Positions 35,399 through 43,645 of a stretch of DNA of 64,000 bases are shown here, in pieces. A program made the position numbers and the translations under genes. Source of the stretch: Streptomyces kanamyceticus. GTDB lineage: Bacteria > Actinomycetota > Actinomycetes > Streptomycetales > Streptomycetaceae. Location of the stretch: assembly GCF_008704495.1 (NCBI RefSeq), contig NZ_CP023699.1, forward strand, positions 2,790,001 through 2,854,000, given 5' to 3'. The stretch's first letter is position 1. Every line of letters starts with the position of its first letter. The notes under the pieces were generated by a model. That model made no database searches, was not told the DNA's origin, and saw nothing but the letters and a program-made list of their open reading frames with translations.

Positions 35399-35414
35399 CC
35401 ACTAGATCTGGGGT
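35399..35414 (-). promoter_or_regulatory. NrdR box 1
   Basis: On the minus strand ACCCCAGATCTAGTGG matches all strongly conserved NrdR-box positions. The 31-base spacing to box 2 places both on the same helix face, the arrangement known for NrdR targets. Confidence 0.75.
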
Positions 35415-35668
35415 TTGGCCGCTTTTCCGACACCAATCGCGTGTCGCGCCGCCTCAGACCGTGACAGGCATACGCAGCCGCGCCCGCACCGCCCGGAAAG
35501 GGGGCCGGTGCCGGGCTGACGGGGCGCCGGATGGCACTATGGAGGCTCCACCGAGGGGCTGGCGTCCCGGCGGTGAAGCGTACCGTAATGAACCGAATTG
35601 GCATTCGGTCCGAGCGCTAGCCATACACCTGGGCACATGATCACGTCAGGTAATCTGCAATTTTTCAC

Positions 35669-35684
35669 TCGAACGTGTGTTTGG
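35669..35684 (+). promoter_or_regulatory. LexA (SOS) box
   Basis: TCGAACGTGTGTTTGG matches the actinobacterial SOS box TCGAACRnnYGTTYGA at 15 of 16 positions. It lies 69 bases before the lexA start codon, indicating autoregulation. Confidence 0.85.
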
Positions 35685-35752
35685 CGCAACCTTTCGAAAG
35701 CAACTACCGTTGGCTAGCTAGGGAGAGAACATCTCGAGAGGGGCCGACCGAC

Positions 35753-36538
35753 GTGACCACCACCGCAGACAGCGCCACCATCACTGCCCAGGACCGCTCC
35801 CAGAGCCGACTCGAGCCGGTGCATGCCATGAATGACGCAGCCACGAACCAGGAGGGGCCCAAGCCCACACGCTCCCTGCCGGGCCGACCTCCAGGAATCC
35901 GCGCCGACAGCTCGGGGCTCACCGACCGGCAGCGCCGGGTGATCGAGGTGATCAGGGATTCCGTCCAGCGGCGGGGGTATCCGCCGTCCATGCGTGAGAT
36001 CGGGCAGGCGGTCGGGCTCTCCAGCACGTCGTCGGTCGCCCACCAGCTGATGGCCCTGGAGCGCAAGGGCTTCCTCCGCCGCGACCCGCACCGCCCGCGC
36101 GCGTACGAGGTGCGCGGCTCGGACCAGCCGAGCAGCCAGCCCACCGACACCACGGGCAAGCCAGCCGCTTCGTACGTCCCGCTCGTCGGCCGTATCGCCG
36201 CAGGTGGGCCGATCCTCGCCGAGGAGTCGGTGGAGGACGTCTTCCCCCTCCCCCGGCAGCTCGTCGGTGACGGAGAGCTCTTCGTGCTGAAGGTCGTCGG
36301 CGACTCGATGATCGAGGCCGCCATTTGCGATGGCGACTGGGTCACCGTGCGCCGCCAGCCCGTCGCCGAGAACGGCGACATCGTGGCGGCGATGCTGGAC
36401 GGCGAAGCCACGGTCAAGCGCTTCAAGCGCGAGGACGGTCACGTGTGGCTGCTGCCGCACAACTCCGCGTATCAGCCGATCCCCGGCGACGAGGCGACGA
36501 TCCTCGGCAAGGTCGTGGCGGTGCTGAGGCGGGTGTGA
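35753..36538 (+). CDS. lexA: SOS repressor LexA
   Basis: 261 residues from a GTG start ([14 protein letters not shown]), consistent with other Streptomyces LexA proteins; a longer in-frame extension upstream overlaps the SOS box and is not used. The winged-helix domain is [53 protein letters not shown]. Self-cleavage would occur between Ala150 and Gly151 (GRIAAGG), with Ser185 (GDSM) and Lys222 (TVKRF) as catalytic dyad. LexA represses DNA-repair genes until RecA filaments trigger cleavage. Divergent from nrdR, linking dNTP supply and SOS. Confidence 0.97.
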   Translation: MTTTADSATITAQDRSQSRLEPVHAMNDAATNQEGPKPTRSLPGRPPGIRADSSGLTDRQRRVIEVIRDSVQRRGYPPSMREIGQAVGLSSTSSVAHQLMALERKGFLRRDPHRPRAYEVRGSDQPSSQPTDTTGKPAASYVPLVGRIAAGGPILAEESVEDVFPLPRQLVGDGELFVLKVVGDSMIEAAICDGDWVTVRRQPVAENGDIVAAMLDGEATVKRFKREDGHVWLLPHNSAYQPIPGDEATILGKVVAVLRRV

Positions 36539-36554
36539 GAGACCGCCCCTGACC

Positions 36555-36589
36555 GGGCCCCGGGACCAACTGCGCCGGTTCCGGGGCCC
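36555..36589 (+). terminator. lexA terminator
   Basis: GGGCCCCGG (36555-36563) pairs perfectly with CCGGGGCCC (36581-36589) across a 17-base loop, 16 bases after the lexA stop. It also lies between lexA and the converging dinG-type gene. Confidence 0.75.
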
Positions 36590-36683
36590 TGCTGTATCCG
36601 GGGGGGGCACGGCCTGCTGTATCCGGGCATCACCCGGACGCCAGGCTCCACCAGGTAGAGCGAGGCGCCCGGGCAGAGCGAGG

Positions 36684-38693
36684 CTAGGCCTCGTCCGCCA
36701 CCTCCGCCTTGTCCGCCACCTTCGTATCGTCCGCCGCCTTCGCCACAGCGTCGATCGCGGCCAGGGAACGACGCACCTGATTGCGGTCCGTCGTGTACCA
36801 GAAATCGGGCAGTGAGGCCCGCAGGTAGCTGCCGTAGCGCGCGGTGGCCAGGCGGGGGTCCAGGACGGCCACCACGCCGCGGTCGCCTGACGCCCGTACG
36901 AGGCGGCCCGCGCCCTGGGCCATCAGCAGGGCTGCATGGGTCGCCGCGACGGCCATGAAGCCATTGCCTCCGGCCTCGTCCACCGCCTTTTGGCGTGCGC
37001 TCATCAGCGGGTCGTCGGGGCGCGGGAACGGGATCTTGTCCATGATCACCAGCTGGCAGCTGGCACCCGGCACGTCGACGCCCTGCCACAGGGAGAGTGT
37101 CCCGAAGAGGCACGTCTGCGGGTCGGCGGCGAAACTCTTGATCAGCTCGCCCAGGGTCTCCTCGCCCTGCAGCAAAATGGGCTTGTCCAGACGGCCCCGC
37201 AGCTCCTCCGCGGCGCTCTGGGCGGCACGCATCGAGGAGAACAGCCCGAGCGTGCGGCCACCGGCCGCCTCGATCAGCTCTGCCAGCTCGTCGAGCATGT
37301 CACTGCGCGTGCCCTCGCGTCCCGGACGGGCCAGATGCTTGGCGACGTACAGGATGCCCTGCTTGCCGTAGTCGAACGGCGAGCCGACGTCCAGGCCCTT
37401 CCAGACGGGGGCGTCCTCGGATTCGATGCCCTCCGGAGCGAGGCCCAGGGAGGCACCCACTCCGTTGAAGTCGCCGCCGAGCTTGAGCGTGGCGGAGGTG
37501 AGGATCACCGAACGGTCGGCGAAGAGCTTCTCGCGCAGGAGCCCCGAGACGGACATGGGCGCCACCCTCAGGGAGGCGCCGAAGCGCTCGTGCCGCTCGT
37601 ACCAGACGACGTCGTACTCGGAGCCGTTCGTGATGCGCTCCGCCACGTCGTGGATCGATTCGACGGAGGCGAGCGCCTGCTTGCGGACCGCGTCCTCGTC
37701 CTGGACCGACTTGTCCCGGGTGGAACCCAGTGCCGTGATGACCGTGCGGGCGGCGTCGCGCAGGGCCATCAGCGCGTACCCGAGGTCCTCGGGGATCTCT
37801 TCCAGGCGGCCGGGCAGAGCCAGCTCCATCAGCCGCTCGAAGCCCTCGGAGGCGGTCTGGAGCTGGTCGGCCGCCTTCTCGTTGACGAGCTTGGCGGCAC
37901 GCCGAACGGCGCGGGTGACCTGTCCCGGGGTGAGCTCGCCCGTGGCCACGCCGGTCACCCGGGAGACCAGCTCGTGCGCCTCGTCCACGATCAGCACTTC
38001 GTGCTGGGGCAGGACCGGGGCGCCTTCGATGGCGTCGATCGCGAGCAGTGCGTGGTTCGTGACGACGACCTCGGCGAGCTTGGCCCGCTCACGCGCGGCC
38101 TCGGCGAAGCATTCCGCTCCGTAGGCACACTTCGAGGCGCCGAGGCACTCCCTGGAGGAGACGGACACCTGCGACCAGGCCCGGTCGGAGACCCCGGGGG
38201 TGAGGTCGTCGCGGTCGCCCGTCTCCGTCTCGTCGGCCCAGTCCCGCATCCTCAGGAGGTCCTGGCCCAGCTTGCTGGTGGGCGCGGCCGCCTCGAACTG
38301 ATCAAAGAGACCTTCTTCCTCTTCCTGCGGCACGCCTTCGTGGAGGCGGTGCAGGCAGAGATAGTTCGAGCGCCCCTTGAGCATCGCGAACTGAGGACGG
38401 CGGCGCAGCAGTGGATGCAGCGCCTCCACCGTCCTCGGCAGGTCCCGCTCGGCGAGCTGGCGCTGCAGGGCGAGGGTGGCCGTCGCGACGACCACCCGCT
38501 CCCCGTGCGCCAGCGCCGGTACGAGATAGCCGAGGGATTTGCCCGTGCCGGTGCCGGCCTGGACGAGCAGATGGGAGCCGTCGTCGATCACCTCGGCGAC
38601 GGTCTCGGCCATGGACACCTGGCCAGGGCGTTCCGTGCCGCCGACAGCGGTGACGGCGGCGTGCAGGAGCTCGGGGAGGGAGGGCTTCGTCAT
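36684..38693 (-). CDS. DinG-family ATP-dependent DNA helicase
   Basis: 669 residues, an XPD/DinG-like helicase. Walker A is QAGTGTGKSLGYLVPAL; the iron-sulfur Cys set is visible (RSNYLC, SRECLGASKCAYGAECF), followed by the DEAH box VLIVDEAHEL. Motif IV-VI elements include LFGTLSLWQGVDVPG and AQGAGRLVRASGDRGVVAVLDPR. It resolves unusual DNA structures and is a plausible SOS effector. A repetitive C-terminal tail (AKAADDTKVADKAEVADEA) looks unstructured. Convergent with lexA. Confidence 0.92.
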   Translation of the reverse strand: MTKPSLPELLHAAVTAVGGTERPGQVSMAETVAEVIDDGSHLLVQAGTGTGKSLGYLVPALAHGERVVVATATLALQRQLAERDLPRTVEALHPLLRRRPQFAMLKGRSNYLCLHRLHEGVPQEEEEGLFDQFEAAAPTSKLGQDLLRMRDWADETETGDRDDLTPGVSDRAWSQVSVSSRECLGASKCAYGAECFAEAARERAKLAEVVVTNHALLAIDAIEGAPVLPQHEVLIVDEAHELVSRVTGVATGELTPGQVTRAVRRAAKLVNEKAADQLQTASEGFERLMELALPGRLEEIPEDLGYALMALRDAARTVITALGSTRDKSVQDEDAVRKQALASVESIHDVAERITNGSEYDVVWYERHERFGASLRVAPMSVSGLLREKLFADRSVILTSATLKLGGDFNGVGASLGLAPEGIESEDAPVWKGLDVGSPFDYGKQGILYVAKHLARPGREGTRSDMLDELAELIEAAGGRTLGLFSSMRAAQSAAEELRGRLDKPILLQGEETLGELIKSFAADPQTCLFGTLSLWQGVDVPGASCQLVIMDKIPFPRPDDPLMSARQKAVDEAGGNGFMAVAATHAALLMAQGAGRLVRASGDRGVVAVLDPRLATARYGSYLRASLPDFWYTTDRNQVRRSLAAIDAVAKAADDTKVADKAEVADEA

Positions 38694-38733
38694 AGCGCGA
38701 CCACCCTACGGTGCCCCACTGACATTCCCGCGA

Positions 38734-40602
38734 TCACGGCTGATGGAGGGGGTTGGGCACGGTTCCGTGCACGGCGGCGTGCGGCCGCTCGGGGCGGTCG
38801 CGGTACCCGTCGAGGTGGAGCCGGTTCCGGTTGAGGCACAGCCGCTCGATCCGCGGGGTGAGCAGGTCGAACATCTCGTACCGCTCCTTCATCTCCGGAG
38901 CGCGCGCCTGGTGCCGGAGGATCTCCGCCCGCACGAAGGACCAGAAATCGCGCTCCGGAACGCCCAGTTGTTCCTCACACAGCGGTGCGAAGTAGCGGAA
39001 GACGCCTACGAAGAGGCCGGAGTGGATGAACTGGGTGAGGAAGCCGGGCTGCTCCGTGAGCAGGACGTTCCGTACGTCCTCCGGCATGAAGTCGTGCTCC
39101 GGCAAGGGCTCGGCGCTGACGTTGACGTCATCGACGAAGTCCTTCACCGCGAGCCGTACGGGTACGTCGTTGTCGTCGAAGACGACGATGGCGTTCTCCC
39201 CGTGAGGGGAGAACACGGTGCCGTAGCGGTAGAGGAAGTGCAGCAGCGGGGGCAGCAGGGCGGCGAAGAGGCGCCGCAACCAGACGTCCGGGGCGAGCCC
39301 TGAACGCTCCACGAGTTCCCTGACGAACGTCCTGCCGTCCGGGTCGGTGTGCAGCAGCGAGGCCAGCGTGCGGGCGCGCTCGCCCGGGGCCAGATACCGG
39401 GTGATGGGCTCACGCCAGATGGCGCCGAGCAGTTCCCTGTACTGGTACGGCACTTCGGGCAGCGCGTCGTACACCGGGTGCTCGACGGTCACCGATGCGA
39501 CTTCGCCGAGCAGGATCACACCGCACTCGTCGCGCAGGAAGGGATCGGTGTCGCGCAGCTGGTGCATCCACGCCGTGACGGCGGGCGCCGCGAGCGTACG
39601 CACGGTCGGCAGGCCGCGCCAGACCAGCGTGTTGAGCACCGACAGCGGCAACTTCACCGTGTGCCGGTCGGGTCGGGACGTGTTGAGGAAGGTGCGGATG
39701 GACTGCTGGGGCAGGCGCAGATCGCCGTCGGTGACGAGCGGCACGATGGTGTTCGCGGCCACGGACGAGGCGAAGAGCGGCAGGACGACGTCGTCCCACT
39801 GCCAGGGGTGGACCGGGAGGTAGAGGTAGTCCTGTGGGTCGAGCCCACGCGCGCGAAGTAAGTCCGCGAAGGCTTCCTGCGTGGCGGTGGACAATTCGCG
39901 GGCGTAGAGCTGCTGCGCGGTCTCCAGGCCTGCGACGCCGCGGTAGAGGCCGAGGTCGGTGTGGACGGCGATCCACGGCAGCGTCGTGGCGCGGCGGGCT
40001 TCCGGCGCCCAGCGGTCGGTGTCGCTCGCGGAGAAACCAATGCGCCCCTTGTTGAGGACGAGCCAGGGGTGGCCGGTCTGGTGTCCTTCCAGGTCCGCGT
40101 AGCTGAGATCGGCCAGCTGATCGGCGGTGAGCGCAGAGTGGTCGATCTTGGTGTCGGCACAGAGCGTGACGTTCAGCTCGCGGATGAGGTGGCCGAGGGT
40201 CGCGCCGTCGAGGCGCAGGGTCCGGCGGGCGAGCGCGAGGAATCGCAGCGGATCGCCGAACGGAACGGGCTGGTCGCCGCACTCGGCGAGGGCCACGCTG
40301 GCCGGGTCCACACACCAACTGCCGTACGCGCCGCGGCGGGCGCCGAAGGTGAGGTACGTGCCGTAGTGGCCGATCTGCGCCAAGGTCTGCCCCACCTCGG
40401 TGGATTCGAGGTCGAGGCGGTAGGTGTCCGCCTCGCCCAGCGCTTCCGGCACGGGCCGGATGATCTCCTCGTACGCGAACTCCCCGAGCATCTTGGCGAG
40501 CAGGCGGCGCCCCGCCCGTTGCCACCTGTCCTGGCTCAGCTCGGGTGGGTCGAAGAGCTCGGCGGAGGGATGGGGAATCTGACTGGCGGGCGGATTCGGC
40601 AC
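38734..40602 (-). CDS. IucA/IucC-family NRPS-independent siderophore synthetase (NIS-1)
   Basis: 622 residues. The IucA/IucC domain includes PWIAVHTDLG, YLYLPVHPWQWDDVVLP, KLPLSVLNTLVWRG, the substrate/ATP motif HGENAIVVFDDNDVPVRLAVKDFVDD, and a FhuF-like C-terminus (CLNRNRLHLDG). These enzymes couple a carboxylate such as citrate to an amine or hydroxylamine, using ATP. Last gene of the minus-strand siderophore operon, 58 bases after the GNAT gene. The order NIS, GNAT, NIS, aminotransferase suggests two condensations on one carboxylate core. Confidence 0.9.
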   Translation of the reverse strand: MPNPPASQIPHPSAELFDPPELSQDRWQRAGRRLLAKMLGEFAYEEIIRPVPEALGEADTYRLDLESTEVGQTLAQIGHYGTYLTFGARRGAYGSWCVDPASVALAECGDQPVPFGDPLRFLALARRTLRLDGATLGHLIRELNVTLCADTKIDHSALTADQLADLSYADLEGHQTGHPWLVLNKGRIGFSASDTDRWAPEARRATTLPWIAVHTDLGLYRGVAGLETAQQLYARELSTATQEAFADLLRARGLDPQDYLYLPVHPWQWDDVVLPLFASSVAANTIVPLVTDGDLRLPQQSIRTFLNTSRPDRHTVKLPLSVLNTLVWRGLPTVRTLAAPAVTAWMHQLRDTDPFLRDECGVILLGEVASVTVEHPVYDALPEVPYQYRELLGAIWREPITRYLAPGERARTLASLLHTDPDGRTFVRELVERSGLAPDVWLRRLFAALLPPLLHFLYRYGTVFSPHGENAIVVFDDNDVPVRLAVKDFVDDVNVSAEPLPEHDFMPEDVRNVLLTEQPGFLTQFIHSGLFVGVFRYFAPLCEEQLGVPERDFWSFVRAEILRHQARAPEMKERYEMFDLLTPRIERLCLNRNRLHLDGYRDRPERPHAAVHGTVPNPLHQP

Positions 40603-40660
40603 GGGAACTCCTCAGGGAGGGAACCGGATCGGGTCGAGCGGTGTACTAAGAGTGACCGGG

Positions 40661-41404
40661 TCAGAGCACGGCGCGCAGGGCCCGGTCACGGACCATGAGC
40701 GCGGCTCGCTTGTCGGGCAGCTCCACTTCGGCGGAGAAGCGGAAGCCTGCGCTCAGGAATGCGGAGACGGAGGGGGTGTTGCGGAGGTCGGGTTCTGCTA
40801 CGACACGTGCGCATGCGGGGCGGTGGTCGAGCACCAGGTCGGCCACGGCTCTCAGCAGCGAAGTACCAAGCCCGCGGCCGCGGTTGGCGACACCACCGAT
40901 CAGGAGGTGGATTCCGGTGTCGTGCGGACGGGCGGGATAGTGCCGGGCCAGCGGATCGAGATCGGCCCGGTAGATCTCCCAGTAGCTCATCGGTGTGCCG
41001 TCGAGTACGCCCAGGCAGGGGACGCTGCGTCCATCGCCGTCGAGCTGGGGGCGCAGATGGGATTCCGTGACGGCCTCGGATCCCGCGAGTTCCCAGAAGG
41101 CCGCCACGGCGGGGTCGTTCATCCACCGACTGATCAGGGTGAGGTCGCGTTCCAGCCGGACGGGCACGAGTTGGAAGACCCCGGCCGCGGTCGTGGCAGG
41201 GCCCCATTGGGCGACGCCGTCGAGGAGGTCGTACGCGACGGATTCCTCGCTGCCGAGGGGGCCGGTCCGCGCAGCTCGGGCATCGGTCTCGGCCATCAGG
41301 CCGATGAGGTCGTCGGGCAGCCGCAGGTCGAGGGTGTCGGTGCTGTCGGCGCCCGCTGGTGCGGATGCCGTTCCGGCGTCAGTGCTCGCATCGGTGGGAG
41401 GCAC
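40661..41404 (-). CDS. GNAT acyltransferase, IucB/RhbD-like
   Basis: 247 residues, GTG start preceded by AGGAG. The N-terminal ~70 residues are a variable Asp/Ser-rich linker. The GNAT fold follows, with FQLVPVRLERDLTLISRWMNDPAVAAFWELAG, YWEIYRADLDPLARHYPARPHD and the CoA-binding loop GVANRGRGLGTSLLRAVADLVL. This pattern matches N-acyl or N-acetyl transferases of hydroxamate siderophores. In this operon it probably acylates a hydroxyl-amine or amine precursor. It lies between two NIS synthetase genes. Confidence 0.88.
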   Translation of the reverse strand: MPPTDASTDAGTASAPAGADSTDTLDLRLPDDLIGLMAETDARAARTGPLGSEESVAYDLLDGVAQWGPATTAAGVFQLVPVRLERDLTLISRWMNDPAVAAFWELAGSEAVTESHLRPQLDGDGRSVPCLGVLDGTPMSYWEIYRADLDPLARHYPARPHDTGIHLLIGGVANRGRGLGTSLLRAVADLVLDHRPACARVVAEPDLRNTPSVSAFLSAGFRFSAEVELPDKRAALMVRDRALRAVL

Positions 41405-41440
41405 GGCGTCGCTCCTGTCAGAAGTGGTGGGTCATGTTCC

Positions 41441-43534
41441 TCAGGAATGAAGGGGGTTGGCGATGGAGACATAGACGGACTGGGTGTCGACCGGGCCGAC
41501 GAGCTCGTCGAGGCCGTGCAGTCGGGTCAGCAGGTTGGCCTTGCAGCGCAGCACGGGTGAGTCGAGCAGCGTCGCGGGCAGCGAGGTGCGCAGCCTGTCG
41601 GGGCCGGACGCGACGTCGCCGAGGAAGCGACGGAAGGCCGCGAGCAACAGCCTCTCGTCCGCGAGCCGTTCGACGCCGATGGCTCCGATGAGGCCGAGGA
41701 CGTTGTTGATGCCGAGGTAGTAGGCGAACCGCTCGTCCGTCACCTCGTCGGAGACGAACGTGTCGCTGTCCTGTCCGATGCCGGGGAGGCGCCGGTCGAG
41801 TTCGGCGCGTCGGGACTCGCGGAAGTAGTAGCCCTGGTTGTCCCGGTAGCGGCCGGCCACCGGCCAGCCGTGGGGGTCAAGGAGGAGGAGCGTGTTCTGC
41901 TGGTGCGCCTCCAGGGCGACGCCCGCCTCGCTGTCCAGCCACAGCACGGGTCGGACGACGGTTTCGAGGTAGCGCAGGAACCACTCGGCGGCAACGGCGC
42001 CCCGGGGACGGCCCGTTCGTCCGGCGAGCCTCGTGATGGTCTCGCCCAGCCGGGAACGCATCGGGCGGCGACCGTGCTCCGCCGCCCGTGTCGATGGCCT
42101 GGGCGACACGAGTCCGGCGATGCAGGTGGCGTCGTCGCCCGGGCCGAAGGGATTGTGCCGGATCATGACGTCGAGCCCGGGGACGGGCGCGCCGTCGGAT
42201 CCTGTGACGGCGAGCCAGGCGGGGTCGCGGACCACGTCGAAGCCCGGGTGGGCGGCCTGCCACTGCTCGGCGAGGCCGCTGCGCAGCAGCCGGTGGACCT
42301 CGACGCCGCGGTGGAGTTCTTTACGGAGATTCTCACGACGGGAGTTGGTGATGCGCAGGCCGAGCGAGAGCTTCAGCATGGCCGCGGCGCCCGAGCGGTA
42401 GAGGGTGCGCACGGAGGAGGTGGGGTACCAGGGGGCGCCATGGGGGCCGAGGTCCTGGAGGAGTCCGGCATCCAGGAGGTCGGCGGCTGCGGGGCGGTGC
42501 CGCAGTTCACGGATCTGCCAGGGGTGCACGGGCAGGGCCACGCGGCCGTCCGGCAACGGCAGTCCCGGTCCGGCGAGGCGGGCGGTGAGCTGGTCGGCCG
42601 GAAGGGGGCGGCCGCGCTCGGTCCAGGCCGAGTCCATGGCGAGCACGGACCGGTCGACCGCCAGCCAGTGCAGCGGGAAGGCGCCGCGCAGCTCCGGTGA
42701 GTAGAGCCGGGATTCGGTGTCGGACAGACCCTCGCGGCTCTTGGGGGTCGGATGCAGGGGGTGGCCGAGGAGCAGGGACTGTTCGGCGGCGAGGAAGAGG
42801 TCGGGCTCATCGACGGGGCTGTCGCGGCGGTCGGCGATGAACTCCGCGGTGCGGCGTACGGAGTCCGCGACGCGGCCGACGAGGTCGGCGCCGTCGACCT
42901 TGTCGACCATGCCGATGCTCTTGACGGCCTCGTCGGCACCGGCGTCCGCGGACGGGGCGGCCATGGCCTCGGCTCTGTCGAGTGTGGCCTCGGCCCGGTC
43001 GGGCGTGACTTCGGCCTGGTCAGGCGTGGCCTCGGCCTGGCCAGCCGTCGGCTCCGGCTCGGGCGGCTCCGCGGTCCGGGTCGTTGGGACCTCGGCGTCG
43101 CGGCGGGCGGTCTCGCGGCCGAGGAGTGCGGCGACGGTGACGGCGTCGACGGGAGGCGCGCTGTCCGGGCCGTCCGCCAGATAGGGGAGACCGAAGCGGT
43201 GCCAGCCGGTGGCCGACCAGTAGTGGACGGGGACCAGCAGGGCCGTGCCGCTCGCGGCCAGCGGGATGCGTAGGGCGCCCTGGTCCGGGGCGGGGAGGTT
43301 GTTCTCCCTGACCCAGCAGCGGAGCAGGTTCTCGACGGCCGCCGCCTGCGCGGCGGTGTGGGGGTCGGGGTGCTCCAGCAGATCGATGGAGATGCCGTGC
43401 AGGCGCTCGGCCTCCTGGCCGCCGCCCTTCTGCCGGGGGACCGTACTGGAATCCGCCACCAGTGAGGATTGCGTGCCGCCCGCGCCTGGGGCGTGGTGGT
43501 GGGGTCGGCCTTCGGATGCAGGGGTGGCGTTCAA
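41441..43534 (-). CDS. IucA/IucC-family NRPS-independent siderophore synthetase (NIS-2)
   Basis: 697 residues from a TTG start with GGAAG upstream; an ATG 78 bases earlier is the alternative. The IucA/IucC core contains PLPDGRVALPVHPWQIREL, AMLKLSLGLRITNSRREN, ALEAHQQNTLLLLDPHGWPVAGRYRDNQGYYF and a FhuF-like C-terminus (RCKANLLTRLHGLDELVGPVDTQSVYVSIANPL). A ~55-residue low-complexity insertion (around TPDQAEVTPDRAEATLDRAEA) interrupts the N-terminal part. It is different in sequence from NIS-1, so the two probably catalyse successive condensations. Confidence 0.88.
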   Translation of the reverse strand: MNATPASEGRPHHHAPGAGGTQSSLVADSSTVPRQKGGGQEAERLHGISIDLLEHPDPHTAAQAAAVENLLRCWVRENNLPAPDQGALRIPLAASGTALLVPVHYWSATGWHRFGLPYLADGPDSAPPVDAVTVAALLGRETARRDAEVPTTRTAEPPEPEPTAGQAEATPDQAEVTPDRAEATLDRAEAMAAPSADAGADEAVKSIGMVDKVDGADLVGRVADSVRRTAEFIADRRDSPVDEPDLFLAAEQSLLLGHPLHPTPKSREGLSDTESRLYSPELRGAFPLHWLAVDRSVLAMDSAWTERGRPLPADQLTARLAGPGLPLPDGRVALPVHPWQIRELRHRPAAADLLDAGLLQDLGPHGAPWYPTSSVRTLYRSGAAAMLKLSLGLRITNSRRENLRKELHRGVEVHRLLRSGLAEQWQAAHPGFDVVRDPAWLAVTGSDGAPVPGLDVMIRHNPFGPGDDATCIAGLVSPRPSTRAAEHGRRPMRSRLGETITRLAGRTGRPRGAVAAEWFLRYLETVVRPVLWLDSEAGVALEAHQQNTLLLLDPHGWPVAGRYRDNQGYYFRESRRAELDRRLPGIGQDSDTFVSDEVTDERFAYYLGINNVLGLIGAIGVERLADERLLLAAFRRFLGDVASGPDRLRTSLPATLLDSPVLRCKANLLTRLHGLDELVGPVDTQSVYVSIANPLHS
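42923..43090. repeat. Degenerate repeats encoding a linker in NIS-2
   Basis: Roughly 21-base degenerate units with the core GGCCTCGGCC/TCGGGCGTG encode a TPDxAE-type repeat. They fall inside the synthetase reading frame and do not disrupt it. Confidence 0.6.
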
Positions 43535-43645
43535 GAGGGCTTCCTTGCGAGGTTGTTCGGGCTTGTTCGGGCTCCGTGTGGCGACTGGACTGGGCGCTTG
43601 TCGACAGTTCATGACCGCCGCAAAGGCCCCGGGTGTCCGCCTTGG

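Larger units (their letters stand above)
35258..35752. promoter_or_regulatory. Divergent nrdR / lexA control region
   Basis: This ~495-base gene-free stretch holds the nrdR promoter with tandem NrdR boxes (35368-35414), the lexA promoter and the SOS box (35669-35684). Nothing else was identified in 35415-35668. Confidence 0.6.
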
